Part shown: positions 34,804 to 46,662 of the stretch, one piece after another
Position numbering within the stretch: position 1 is the first letter of the stretch
Layout: the number at the start of each line of letters is the position of its first letter
Origin: Acholoe squamosa
Lineage: Eukaryota; Annelida; Polychaeta; Phyllodocida; Polynoidae
Assembly: GCA_949317995.1 (NCBI GenBank)
Contig: OX439039.1
Location: 18,219,282 to 18,283,281, forward strand
Reading direction: 5' to 3'
DNA: 64,000 nucleotides
The notes under the pieces: generated by a model
What the model was told of the DNA's origin: nothing
The model's database searches: none
The model's input: the letters and a program-made list of their open reading frames with translations, nothing else
Translations under genes and position numbers: made by a program

Positions 34804-35542
34804 TATGTAGAGGGGGTATAGCTCTCTAGTGATATATCGGGTGTGATGGCTTACCCGGGGAATCTATCATTATCATTGACATTATCAACACAGAACAAAG
34901 GGACTCACAAAGTGCTCCCAGTCACGACTAGGCTACCACTGCACTACTATTACACCTCATCCAGCAGAAATGAGTAGTATAAAAAATGACTGACCCACAT
35001 ACCCACCCAGAGTACATCACATGTGCAATCAGTGCCCTGGGATTAAACCATTAAGAGTTACATTATGTCTCCAGGCTCATGATTCTTTGTGATTATGTTG
35101 CATCAATGGACTTTACACAGATGCATAAGTGCATCATGCCTATTTGTCGGGTGCATCAACCCAAAAGAGTCAGCATGATGCATGAATGCAGCCCTTTTTT
35201 CGAGACCCACCAGCCTGCATTTCGGTATCATGGTCATGAGGACACATTTATGAGAAGCATGCTTTAATACATTATGCAGCCAGAGATAGCAGAGTGGCAT
35301 CCAATCTGGATCATGTGTGGTGATTTTCTCATAAATGTGTGATTCTCTGCTTGGCTGGTTGGTGAGAGATGATGGCGGTATTTGGGAACACGGGACCTCC
35401 ACATGCTGTAGATGCATCATTAGCTGACAGAGGGAAGGACAACCAATCCCATATGTTCCCATGTGGGAGGGATGAGTCCTACTCCTCCCCATCATTCCAC
35501 TTTGAGTAACTAGGCTTTTCCTGGTAGCCCCCCCCCCCCATC

Positions 35543-35543
<1 letters not shown>

Positions 35544-35586
<43 letters not shown>
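35544..35586 (+). repeat. (CA)n microsatellite
   Basis: About 21 uninterrupted CA units directly after a C12 run. Confidence 0.95.
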
Positions 35587-35587
<1 letters not shown>

Positions 35588-36567
35588 TTTCCTGTATTCT
35601 ACATCATTTCTCTCTGATAGGCAATCCCGTGAAAATGTTCCTATACACCTTTCCCTGATCCCTTCCTGCTAATCTATCCTTAATACTTAACTAGTCGTCA
35701 AAGATTTACAGCTATTTCCAACACAGCTATACTCAAATTGTGCCTCTGCCTCTGCAGTAGAGCAACTAAAAGTCTCTGGCGTATACATGACATATGGTCA
35801 ATTCCAGGAAATGGTCGTCATGGCTTCATTCATGCCCCAAACTCAAATTTTTAAGTTCAGCCATTAGTTATTGCATTCATTTACTTAATATAAATCAGAG
35901 CTGTAAGGGGAATCATATTTTTACAGGTCTATCACCAGAATTTAGGGAACTAGTGGCTAAAATGTAATGTTTTAGAGCCATTTCTCTACCAAAATCAATC
36001 ACGTTTTATAATTATGGCTTTTAAAAGAAATGCATCTCTGTAGTAATACCATTGTTTGCGTGTGATTTTACATTCTGTGCACAGTATGGATTAAATCCTA
36101 ACAAAATCTTACAATAATATGCTTAATTTAGGGGAATATAGACTGATATTGTCTGGGTGAATTTAGGTTGTAAGCGACCATGGGCAGCATTTGGTCCACC
36201 CCATTGGCAAGAAACTCTGTTCAACAGATATTATGTGATATGTACACGGAGTATTGATGTTAAGCTATAATATGAAAGTATTACTTTAACCAATTCCACC
36301 TCAGTGATTGTGTGGCATTGGATAATGTGATGTTGTGTAGTTTTTACATGTAAGCATCCGTGGGTTGAAGCCATATTATGGAAAATGGTACCGACTAAAC
36401 AAGATTATTTAACATTTAATATGAAGTAGTCATTACATAACTATTTAGAACGTGACTTTAATTTGTAACATCATTTCAGGGTTATTCAGGAGGAATCAAT
36501 GGCCTTGTGTCTATGATTTTGTATGTATTTTTGACTTAATTAAGGGGCTCTGTGCTGGAACATAAGT

Positions 36568-36777
36568 CATGTAAGCGACCATGGGCATGTAAAATGCCAT
36601 TCTCAGAGTCTAAATGTCGCAGAAAATAACATATATCTATTGAGCCTCTTGATAAATGCCTTACACAGCCATGTACATTACCCCTCCAACGTGACATAGA
36701 CATATAAAAGATGGTCATCCTTACATTTTGATACACATATTGTTCATTTATCCAAGCTGCCCACGGTTGCTTACATG
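36568..36777. mobile_element. Small inverted-repeat element, ~210 bp
   Basis: CATGTAAGCGACCATGGGCA at 36568-36587 faces its near-exact complement at 36758-36777 (two differences). The same word occurs again at 36170-36186 and, degenerate, at 36348-36364, in direct orientation. No clear target duplication. Probably a MITE with related ends nearby. Confidence 0.6.
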
Positions 36778-37661
36778 GCTAAATGCCTTAAAATGCTTGA
36801 ACCCATGTAGCATGAGTAATATTCAGAATTAAGCCACCCCCCAATTTCGTCCATGGATGACTCTCCACCATACACTGCTATGTATAAAAAGACCATAAGC
36901 ATATAAGCATCTTAATTGTTTGGGTCATTCCAAGGGCTATGACGAGCATTTTCACCCCCCCCCCCCTTCCACCCCCCTTCCCCACTTCTCACCTCCAAGT
37001 TATCATCTCATACTCCAGGTTATTAGCCTGTAGCAAATGACTCACAGCTTCTAATGTAAAACACATAGCCATAACTAACCCCCACCCCGGGCCATCTACC
37101 ATCACCATCATCATCATCAGCACCAAAGGGTTAGTGTGGAGTGTGGCAGAGGATCCTATCGTCCATTACCACCAGTGGGGGTGGTGGTAGGCGCTCTTTG
37201 AACCTAATCAATGCAAGCCTTACACAGGAGGGGTGAGGCTGTAATCTCAGCTCAGTAGATGTTGATCCTCCTTTGGTGTTTGTAATCTACTATCTGCTAT
37301 CTTCTATGGGTGGACCCCCTGCTTTGAGGACGTTTTCATTCCCTTTTTTCAACTTGCCTCAGCGCCTATGTTCTCAGACCATCTAAGGGAGACATCAGAT
37401 ATCAGGCAAGATAGGGATTAATGTCATAAAGCTGTTTTCACACACATAATACTTGTCAATATGAGTATAAGACTTGACCATATGGGGCTCAGATATCTCC
37501 CCGATACTACATACCCATCATCAGAGGTGGTCAACCCTGCCTAAACAAACATAAAATAATAAAGATCCCGGCCTGTCTAATGTACCAAGAAGGCATCAGT
37601 GGTTTAGTAGTAAAAGTCTATCTAACTGGGGCATCGGTTCTATCTGTCTGCCCCCGCTCAG

Positions 37662-37831
37662 GTTCCATCGTTAGGCCGCCCCCAGGGGCAGCACTGCATG
37701 CTCCAGTACCTGGCAAGACGTGGAGGACGGCGGCCACAGATATGATTAATTATACCAAGGTGGGAGCTGACCAGCCAGAGTATACCCTAGCCTCAAACAT
37801 GAACCATGTCCCTTACCTACATAATCTCCAG
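37662..37831 (+). CDS. Candidate exon 7 of plus-strand proline-rich model
   Basis: Acceptor TGCCCCCGCTCAG ends at 37661. Frame: SIVRPPPGAALHAPVPGKTW, RTAATDMINYTKVGADQPEY, TLASNMNHVPYLHNLQ, 56 codons to a donor CTCCAG/GTAGCC; an earlier in-phase donor ACCAAG/GTGGGA lies after 37765. The ~4 kb intron before it contains transposon copy 2. Caution: the 60 bases before the acceptor (37597-37650) look like a degenerate tRNA-derived unit. Confidence 0.33.
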
Positions 37832-38104
37832 GTAGCCTGTCCAGGGGAACATGGAACGGGTCCTGAATATATGATTACCTGAAAGATAGTGTTGGGGATT
37901 TTCCCTATATAAATTAGTAAAGCTTGTAAATGATTGTCTTAGGTTTTGAAAGATCCATGATGGCTCAATATTGTTTTTTTTTAAATTCATCATCACTGAT
38001 AATGTGATTTACAAATTTCTACAATGCTGACGAGTTGTATGCCCGGCTCCTGCACCTCTCAGCCATGAGTGACATCCACCTGCGTTCCCAAGTACAAGAT
38101 CCCT

Positions 38105-38181
38105 GTGAAGCAGTGCACGACTTGTTTGGAAAAAAGGGCAATACTCACAGCTCTTTTTACAATAGGAGCAACACCCTCCTG
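38105..38181 (+). repeat. ~78 bp dispersed repeat, copy 1
   Basis: GTGAAGCAGTGCACGACTTG through AGGAGCAACACCCTCCT, repeated at 41630-41707 in the same orientation with few differences. Confidence 0.85.
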
Positions 38182-39367
38182 AACTGACTCTGTACATCAA
38201 CGTCCATAAAATGTTATTTAGTTGCATATTTGGTGATTTAGTTACAGATACAAGATGCCACTGGTGCCCCTAGTCCTTTCATCAAGCAGCATCACTTGAA
38301 TTATATGCCCTCTTGTGCAGTAGTCTTCTTGCCACGTGCCAATGCCTGGTGGGGTTTACTAACACCCCCAGCCTGTGGGCATACAGTGGTCAAGTGGTCA
38401 AGTATGGATATGAGCTGACCTCTGAGTGTTACCAGGCCCCCCACAGAGATATGACCTGTCTGTGGTGTGTGGTCATGTCATGAGCAGGTCAGAGACAAGA
38501 TGAGCAGCTCATCAACTTCATAAACTGAGCAGGCTGTACAGGTGTAAGGTGTGTTAACATAGGGTGCTAAATGGCTAATGCTAAGTTGATTATACATAAT
38601 GTCACTGAGATTAGAGATAAGCTATTTCCGTAAAGGAACCCGGATACCATGGCTAGTCGTTTCAATATCACGGCCTGAATGAAATATTACCTTGGCCTCA
38701 CCTTCTCACCTTGGTCGTTACGAGACCACCACCCCTCCCCTTCCGACTCACAGAGGTGCGATTTATCTAGAAGTATCATAATGCGGAACTGTATTTGTAT
38801 TGTCTTCATGGAGACAAAGCATGATGGGATTAATGTAATTAAAAGACCATCATGCTGGAAGGGGTCAAAGTGATCGGCGACTGTCACCCATCACAATATT
38901 ACACTACTTTACAATATACCCATTACTAAGGATATCTGTCAAGACATTTTCAAAAACCTCAGTGGCTTGCTCCTGAGTAATTGGCTGCCAAAAGTATACA
39001 TGTATGTACTAACTTAATCGTGTTTTGCTGGCACAATATGTGTGTCTGTGAAGACAAACCAAATATCATACCAACGTAAAATGGTTTCAAGAGCATGTCC
39101 AATGTCTAGAAGGTGGGTGTCAGCTGTTAGGTACAGAGTCAGACATGGTGATCCTCCACACCCCACACCCCACACCTCACACCTGCTACCTCAGCTCACA
39201 CTTAACTCCACCTAACATGTCCTGTACTACTCACCTATGTCTTTTACCTGAACCATACACGGACAGCCTAATGCTATGAAATACAATGACGTCGTTTTGC
39301 CCTGATGTGATGATGTAATGTTAACAACTTATGCAATTCTCCAGGTTTACATTAATGCATTGTGCTA

Positions 39368-39859
39368 CCCACTGGGCACATCAATGTTGATTCAGCGTTG
39401 AAACAACATTTGCAATGTTTGCATATCAACATTGATTTAGGGTTGAAATAGAGTTGAAATTGAAAGTTGAAACAACATACTCAAAATCAACTGTGATTCA
39501 ACATCTAACCATCAGTGCTGATTCAATGTTTGTGTTTCTATGTTGACTCAACATTGTTTCAACAATGTTGAAACAACATTGACAGTTGTTTTGTTGACAT
39601 ATCAACATTGAATCAACATTGTATCAACATTGAAATCAATATTGTTGATTCAACATTGACAAATCAATGTTGAATCAACATTGAGTTGACAACAATATTT
39701 CAACATTGATATGTCAACTGTTGACTGGATGTTGAAATGGTGATGGTTGACAACGTTGAAATACAAATATTGAAAAAGTGTTGAAAACAGGTTGATCAAC
39801 ACCATCAGCATAACATCAACTGGTTGTCAATGTTGATGCAACATTGAGTGCCCACTGGG
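39368..39859. mobile_element. Inverted-repeat element with internal ATGTTGAWWCAACAT repeats, ~492 bp
   Basis: Left end CCCACTGGGCACATCAATGT; right end, on the other strand, CCCAGTGGGCACTCAATGTT. The interior is filled with TTGATTCAACATTG and TTGAAACAACATTG words in both orientations. Elements with CCCAGTGGGCAC ends and AACGTTGAATCAAC-like interiors are, from general knowledge, widespread in fish and invertebrates. No transposase. The flanks (CTA / ATA) give no clear target duplication. Confidence 0.8.
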
Positions 39860-40431
39860 ATATGTGTGTCAGAGCCATAGGGTAGATAAAATCTACAGCA
39901 ACAAATGGAAAATATGAGACATTGAGACCCTAAGGGGTTAATGTTACTTAGAACACGGTAGACAAACTCCATGCCCAAACTTTTCAAAGTCCCACTGTGA
40001 ATTGTTGTGACAGTAAAGGGCACAGAACGTTTGCCCCAGACTACATTTTGTTAGTGTATAGAGTAAAATAGGAAGGTAACCTGCAGATCACTAACTGCCT
40101 TTACTACTGATATACTGTACCATTATAATGCCCAATGGCCAAAGCTTTGTATTAGCTATAAATAATTGTGACATAATGCATTTTGTGAAGCAACAATACA
40201 GTACCGACCATTGATCGCCACTCAACCCCCCCCCCTTCTCCCCTCCAAGGTCCATGAAACACATTGAATAAACTCAAATATAGTCTCCTAGGGAGGCAAA
40301 ACCCCTGCATGCACTATACCTCATTCTGTATAGACCTAGTATACAGATTATAACCTCCTAGAGTGCACTGCGTTATCAATAGGCCTATATGTCTAAGTCC
40401 CCCCCTCCCACCATTCAGTCTCGGTACCTGT

Positions 40432-40453
40432 GAGTAACCCCTGGGGGTTACTC
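40432..40453. repeat. 22-base palindrome with 2-base centre
   Basis: GAGTAACCCC, TG, GGGGTTACTC. Its ends resemble the GAGTAACTC word described in the findings. Confidence 0.9.
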
Positions 40454-41629
40454 CTGTAGACGTTTTATCAGTACGGCACGTGACCTGGTGCACCTGCCTG
40501 TCCCTGGCGGACGGACAGGCAACTGTCAGAATGCCCTCAGCATGTCTGAACCACAGAACTTCATTATCTGTGTGTGAGTAACGAGATGTATGTCTGCATC
40601 CTGTCTATGATAAGTATATGGAAAATAGGGCTGCTTCAAGATGGAGTGACCACTGACTAGTTTGCTTTTTTTTTCGAAATAAGGAAACCCTCTTTCCATT
40701 CCTGCTATGTCAATTCAATGTACAGATATCACAACCAGGATCATTATATCCGTATATAATAGGAGAAGCCGGATGTCCCTGTGCCAATTTCAAAACTGAT
40801 AATATAATACATTAGATTATACCAGCGTTGGGGGCGTAAATTTACATGTTGCTTTTAGGATTGGTCAGAATAGAAAGGTACAGAGTAGAGTTAAGTAAAC
40901 CAGTTTAAATACTATATTTGTATATGTTGGTAGGATGACAAGGCTTTGTGCCAGGAGCAACTCCCTACCTGAAGTTCACTGCTCTCACCTGCTCACAGAT
41001 ATCAACTCAACCAACTCAAAGTTAAATGGGGACGTAGGTGTAGTTCTTTGTTTGACCTTAGGCTGTTTTCACACAAGCCAGTATGGCATCCTTATCTAAA
41101 TGGCTTCATTTGAACTTGGCTATTACAATCTGAAGTAGAATTTCGAAAATAGGTAGACTAGACTAGTGTCTGTCGTGTTGTAGTGGACAAATACGACAGA
41201 AAAGGAAAGACTTGAGAAGAGATCCCCTGACTGAAAAAAATTTCTCATTCTAGAAATATAGGCAGCTAGAGGGATGATTTGTCAATTAACCAACGGGATA
41301 ATTGCCTGCATTCACCGAAAGATTCCTAGGTTTCAACTGAACTGGAGGGTGTTGCTCCTATAGTAAAAGGAAGACCTGGCTAAAAATGTCCTTGTTTCCA
41401 GTCCTTTCTTTTCATTTAGCTATAACTTGTCCCTTTTGTTGCTCACAAGTGGTCATTCAAGTACGGTGCTAAAAAAGGGGGATTTAAGTAGGTACCTAGT
41501 TGGGAGAAGTCAGTCAGTATAATAAACAATAGAGTGTGTGACATGTTTAGGTACCTGGTAGTGCAGCTCTCTCTATTTTAAACAAGGCAGGTGACTTTTC
41601 AGACTAATGTGTTGAGTGCAAGTACTTAG

Positions 41630-41707
41630 GTGAAGCAGTGCACGACTTGTTTAGAAAAGAGGGCACATACTCATAGCTCTTTTTGCAATAGGAGCAACAC
41701 CCTCCTG
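41630..41707 (+). repeat. ~78 bp dispersed repeat, copy 2
   Basis: Near-identical to 38105-38181; the similarity starts slightly upstream (AAGTAC...GTGAAGC) and stops sharply after CACCCTCCT in both copies. Confidence 0.85.
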
Positions 41708-42358
41708 GTGCCCATCTGCTGTTCTCAGTGAATCTTCGCTGGTAAAGAGCCCAGGAATGCCTGATGGCTGGGCCACAAAAAAATAATGTTGTGTTTCCAG
41801 TTACATGCCTCTAATATCTAGGGTCGGTAGGTCGGATTTTTTTTTAAATTTTGTTTTTATTATGTATAGAAATGTATGGGTAGATATTCGTCAACTTTTG
41901 GTAGAACTATAAAAAGAACATGAGAAAGGTGTAAAAGGATATGCATGTTAAGCTATTGACTCGAGACCCATAGAAAGATTGATGAAAATTGATGAAAAAT
42001 TGGAAAGGAAATACGAAAATTGATGAAAAATATGAAAAATTTCAAAAAAGTTTAAAATTAAAAAGAAAAGAAGTTTGGGTCGGCCCTATTTCGGTAGGGT
42101 CGATCGGGTAACGTGAACACAGCTTCGCCTTCATTTTAGCCCTGTGCCCATTGGGTCACACACACCATCGGTATGCCTATAGACACCCCGCCCCTCCTGG
42201 ATCAGAATCAATACATTTTGTGAGAGGTATCACTAATTATTATCAGAGACCTATTCGGCTCAAGGAAAATGTCTAAGGACCTCTATGTAGGAATAGAGTT
42301 ACTCTTCTTAACACCAGGAAGGACAACCATATCTTTAGGACTAGGGGTATGTCCTCAG

Positions 42359-42508
42359 ATGGCCCTAGTGTCTCCCCTGCCCTGTTATCACCGGGTCCTG
42401 AACACACCTGAACATAGGGCGGGACAGGTGGGCAGCAGGGGGGGGGGCACCATAAGTCACACCGGTACCATTAATATCAGACCACGCCAACTCCAGGGGG
42501 TGGCCGAG
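42359..42508 (+). CDS. Candidate exon 8 of plus-strand proline-rich model
   Basis: Acceptor GGGGTATGTCCTCAG ends at 42358 and a good donor GCCGAG/GTAAGG follows 42508. Exactly 50 codons, phase 0 at both ends: MALVSPLPCYHRVLNTPEHR, AGQVGSRGGGTISHTGTINI, RPRQLQGVAE. A G10 run inside gives the Gly-Gly-Gly. The acceptor pyrimidine tract is weak, and the intron before it would be 4.5 kb, with several repeats. Confidence 0.33.
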
Positions 42509-42824
42509 GTAAGGGGTGGGGTGTGTTGCAATGAAGTGGGCAGGGCTGTGGACATCCATCATGGCAGGCCACAACAGCCCCGTCTGAGGACTCGAATTCT
42601 TATATTCATTATCTTTGTAAGAAGTAGCACTGATTGAAATGAGGATATATGAATATTTCATGTTCATAGCCATTGTAACGAGGGCGACACGATTTTGGGG
42701 TTTTGGTTGGAATACCTAGTGTATCGACTCAGAGATCCAGATCAATTCCACCACTTATATTCATACTCTTATTGTCAAGGATATTTAGAATCACCCTAGT
42801 ATATATTTTCTTTTACCTGCTCAG

Positions 42825-42969
42825 TGCCCCCCTCTATACTGTTGGCTAAGATAGTGATCCTCAGGATGTCATGCTACAGTCCATATACCAATACCTACCT
42901 GTGGTTTAGGGTGACTGTAGAAGCCCCACCACCCATGGTTAGGGATCCTGGAGGTGTCACATCAAAGGG
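42825..42969 (+). CDS. Alternative candidate exon, plus strand
   Basis: Strong acceptor TTTCTTTTACCTGCTCAG ends at 42824; donor CATTG/GTAAGA follows about 42969. Frame: PPSILLAKIVILRMSCYSPY, TNTYLWFRVTVEAPPPMVRD, PGGVTSKGI. Its phase does not fit between 42508 and 43364, so it would be an alternative exon, or belongs to another transcript. A nested shorter version begins after 42909. Confidence 0.25.
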
Positions 42970-43363
42970 CATTGGTAAGAGACCCCCCATGGTCAAACCC
43001 CTACCCAGCACGACCCTGATCTACTGGCCGCCCTCCAGCCTCCTGACAGCCGATCCACCCCTCTGCCTACATACCTTAGCGTCAGCTGACTGGGAGTTCT
43101 TCTACCTTTACGTTTTGTTTTACCAGAAGGTCTGCAGGAAATGTACCTGGGCAAATTCTAATTATATTTCCAAACCTATTCTAGTAATAATATGTCGATG
43201 GAAACTTTGAGCGGTGGTGATAGGCAGGGAAAGGGTGAGATCATACCTTTTAGTAACTACCAACTCGATTCTGTGTGCGTTTTCGAATGCTATGCATGTT
43301 TACCTTTTTGGAAAGACCCTACTGGCTGTCTTCCCTATACCCGTCTCCCATCTCACTGCAAAG

Positions 43364-43492
43364 GTGGCACCTGGCTTCCCTGTTCCCTGTCTTCCTACCC
43401 TTCCAGTCACATACTCCTTCATCCCTGCCTACCCCTCCCATCAGCCTCCCCATGCTGGTGTCCCTTTGGCTGGTATGGGGAGACCTGGGAGG
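43364..43492 (+). CDS. Candidate exon 9 of plus-strand proline-rich model
   Basis: A long pyrimidine tract (43326-43358) leads to acceptor CACTGCAAAG ending at 43363. 43 codons, phase 0 to 0: VAPGFPVPCLPTLPVTYSFI, PAYPSHQPPHAGVPLAGMGR, PGR, with donor GGGAGG/GTGTGT. Second codon positions are dominated by C, and third positions alternate C and T, as in real proline/tyrosine-rich exons. The other two frames are open as well, so the frame is chosen by phase and composition. Confidence 0.38.
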
Positions 43493-44182
43493 GTGTGTGT
43501 CGGCGTGGTGCTTTGATCCCAGTCTCCGTGTCCCTGGCCGTGCGTTACGTGTCATTGAGGGTTAACGGCAGTTGCTGGTCATGAATCGTCACCTCTTGTT
43601 GTCGGTGCACCCCGGGTCAGTGCTAGTGGGGGATGCTGGAGATGCTCAGGGTGAATTGATGGTTTCTGAGAATATAGTGGGCAATAAAAAGAGAGAGAGA
43701 GCTGGACACTGGAGTAGCATTAAAAAGAGAACAACCTCTCATATATATGTCGGCATCATACACGCATGAGTTACGAGCTCGAATTTGATTATTGTATGGT
43801 ATCAACCCTTCTGTCCTTTAGTGTTACTCTTCATGGTATGGGCAATGCTTTCCAAAGATCTTTCTGTTTACCAGAGTCCATTTACATTCAATGTAGGACT
43901 CCTGTGAGTAGACTTGCTCAAGTCCATAGATTTTGATATGAGAGAGTTGAAATAAGGTGGGAAAATGAAAATGAAAAACAATTTCTAGTGAACCTGAACC
44001 CAACAGCCAGAGGAGGAGAGGCGGGGGGGGGGGGTATAGTAATGTTTGGAGGAGAGCTCAGGGACTGCAGCCAGTCTATCCTGTGAGCAGCCCACCCACA
44101 AACACCACAACATGAACTCAGACTTCAACATGGCGTCTAGATCTGACCTCACCTTTGACCTGATCCGTGACATTTGACCTAG

Positions 44183-44369
44183 TTGTGGTCATGCTTCAAA
44201 GCTTCTCCTCCTGATGCAAGCATCGACCTTACTCCTGCCATTCACCCATCCGGTGTAGAGCAGCTAGTCCAAGTCAAGAGTAAATTCCTCCCAGCTGGAG
44301 GAGAGGATGGAGGAGGATTTTCTCATCCATCTTTACACAATAAAAATGGACAAACCCCACCAGGACATG
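44183..44369 (+). CDS. Candidate exon 10 of plus-strand proline-rich model
   Basis: Consensus donor GACATG/GTATGT follows 44369. In frame: KASPPDASIDLTPAIHPSGV, EQLVQVKSKFLPAGGEDGGG, FSHPSLHNKNGQTPPGH. The phase-0 acceptor TTTGACCTAG (ends 44182) is weak; a second possible acceptor GCTTCAAAG ends at 44199. Codon usage is varied and the peptide is not simple-sequence, so I regard this as one of the better candidates. No following exon (two-base start) was found with confidence, so the gene end is unknown. Confidence 0.38.
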
Positions 44370-45229
44370 GTATGTAGACACCTTCAGTCATGTATTTCTT
44401 TGTCTATTTCTGGTTTACATCATCCTATATACTCCCCGAAGGAAAAAAAAAACAGGATGAAAAGAAAAAAAAGGTTGATTCCAATAAAACACAATAAAGG
44501 TGTGTTCTAACAGCAGTTTTGCCAACGATTAATGTACCTTTAGTACATTGTACTGGATCTACACAGTCTCAAATGTGTTATAAGATATTTCAACATATAA
44601 ATGATGAGTTAGGGGTTGACAGGGTCGGCCCTGTCTTGCAAGGTTTGGTCTGGAAACCTAATACATAGAACAACCTTTATGTGAGCTTTGCCCATCCATC
44701 TTTCCAAATAGAAAAATGGGCCGAACTCCCACACATGCCATGAAAGTATCCTGAGATGATAAAAGGTCAAAAAGGTCAAGGCGTGAATAATTATCAGATA
44801 ATCAACATTTTTATTTTATAGCTGCAAAGATATTAAGTTCTGAAACTTTTCAATCATTTTTTTAAAAAGCAACATGCACATGTGTAATTACTCAACACAA
44901 TGCAATGCATAGAAGTATTGACCATAAGTACAGTTGGAAGGGGATCTGTGTTTTTAAGTTGTTTTCCCTTGTTTGCTGTGCTGGATAGGGTTATATGAGG
45001 TACACATTCTTCTTGTATAGGCTACATCCATCTCTTTTCATCAACAAAAAGCCGACCACCAGGACATGGCATTGCAGCGCCTTAGTTATGTATAATTATG
45101 TCTACACCTTGGCAGGCTTGGTTTTATCACAGGACCCTGAGGGAACATGAGTTTTATTAATGACCAGGTCAGAGGGCACTGGGGCGACACATACAGGTGA
45201 CTTCCAACAACAAGGTGGCAACAAAAACA

Positions 45230-45326
45230 GCGCATGCGCAGGGGAAGTGCTGAGTGTAGCCCGATCAGGGGGGTTGATAATGGCGGGCCGTCAACACATT
45301 AACAAATCAACCTCCGATGTTACCAG
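45230..45326 (+). promoter_or_regulatory. NRF1 site + YY1-like start with possible first exon
   Basis: A perfect NRF1 palindrome GCGCATGCGC (45230-45239) lies 41 bases before ATAATGGCGGG. The ATG at 45280 opens MAGRQHINKSTSDVT to a possible donor ACCAG/GTTGCT at 45326/45327, which is a poor donor. A frame through the promoter itself is open from 45160 and must be chance if the promoter is real. Confidence 0.35.
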
Positions 45327-46590
45327 GTTGCTAGTCTGGGGGTGTATAGGACTAGAGTATATCAATAGTATACCTGTATAGACTCTGACTATGGAGACTC
45401 TAAACATGGAGAATAGACAATAATAATTAAATTGTTTGTTCACCGAATTAAGGATCTCCTTTTACTCCTGATCATATCACGGCCAACCACAATTGCCTTT
45501 TTGCAAAAGGGCAAAAATATCCCGGAACCCTTGCTGCAAATTCTACCGTTTTGTGTGGGTTGTTCTGCTATAGGGGGTTCTTCTTGAATAGCAACAGGGA
45601 TGAAGCCATCGCTGAAGCCACATCATGTGGCTTCCACACAAGTACATAACTGTTACAATACACTTCTGAGGTACGTCCAGTATAGGCCATCTCTATTCAA
45701 ATGTATGTAGCTCTCTGGTTATGAATAGTCCAGATTGCATATTTTGTAAACCCGCATACACGGATCACAACCTTAGTCACATTGTTGTTTATGTTGTTGT
45801 TGTCACTGACACAGAATTAGATACAAATTCATATATCATTCTGGGTCTGTGTTCTTGTTGATGACCACAATGAATATGGCATGTTTTTGATAATTGTGAA
45901 GTTCACCTTCTATTGTTACTTGGGATATTTATCTCAGGAGGGCATTTCTCAATGATTATCGTAATATTGATCAGCATTATGGAGAAATGCACTCCAACAA
46001 AACTATTGCTGCTACTGCATACAATATCTTCAGTGAATGAAATCATTCATTCTGATTCTCACAAATATTCGTGTCCAACGGTGGCTGCGGCCACACCCAT
46101 AGAAAAGCGTTAGTCACTTAACACCGTCACCAGTGTATTTGTTGATATGGATCTGAATGCATTAGGTTATTTATGTACTGATATAAAAGCATCATACTCC
46201 ATACAGATTTTGACTCAAGTGAGAGAGTACTGAAAATTGAATCGGAATAAGCCATGGATATTACTAATAGCAGATAATTTCAAACTGAAATATTATGTTA
46301 GGGCCTCATCATAAATGTGAAGTGAACGGGTCAAAACCTATTTTCTAAGTTTACAGATATATCTCCTGTCACTACTAGCTGATTTAATGCGATTTGAGTT
46401 AGACTGAATGTTACTACGTCTGCAAGAGGGTAGGAAGGAGGAGGACGAGGAGGAAAATGGTGAAAAAAAAAGACTGCAATATGATTCATGAGGACACTAC
46501 GACACAATGGTTCTAATCTGCACACTGATATTGAGGGCACTTGTGCGAAGCCAGAGAGAAAGGGTACCCCAGTTAGACTCTTCAGATCAC

Positions 46591-46662
46591 CTTGGCTGGC
46601 GACTCCATCCTGATGTGTAACCTCAGTGTGTAACCCTCTTGATTCCATTGTGGGGATTCAAA
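46591..46662 (-). CDS. Candidate internal exon, minus strand, 24 codons
   Basis: Minus-strand acceptor AAATTATCTTTGCAG ends at 46663; donor GCCAAG/GTGATC follows 46591. Phase 0 at both ends: FESPQWNQEGYTLRLHIRME SPAK. The splice sites are good and the peptide is protein-like, but 72 bases can be open by chance. It lies 1.4 kb downstream of the minus-strand promoter signature at 48011-48072. Confidence 0.25.

Larger units (their letters stand above)
34806..37661. other. Gene-poor stretch
   Basis: No supportable gene. GATGATGGCGGT at 35369 is another YY1-like word. Poly-C runs at 35528-35539 and 36955-36966, a short (CAT)n at 37100-37118, and an inverted-repeat element at 36568. Confidence 0.5.
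37832..42358. other. Gene-poor stretch
   Basis: No supportable gene. It holds a short dispersed repeat pair (38105 and 41630), the element at 39368 and the palindrome at 40432. The 38070-38090 sequence CCACCTGCGTTCCC is shared with both ends of the 500 bp element at 57451-57950. Confidence 0.5.

Noticed and set aside
37597-37650. Possible tRNA gene before candidate exon 7
   Set aside because: AGTGGTTTAGTAGTAAAAGTC resembles an A-box region and GGTTCTATC a B box, but both are off consensus and no cloverleaf closes. At most a decayed tRNA-derived repeat.
45160-45381. 73-codon frame across the NRF1 site
   Set aside because: It would require the promoter motif to be coding; the acceptor phase does not fit the exon chain to its left.
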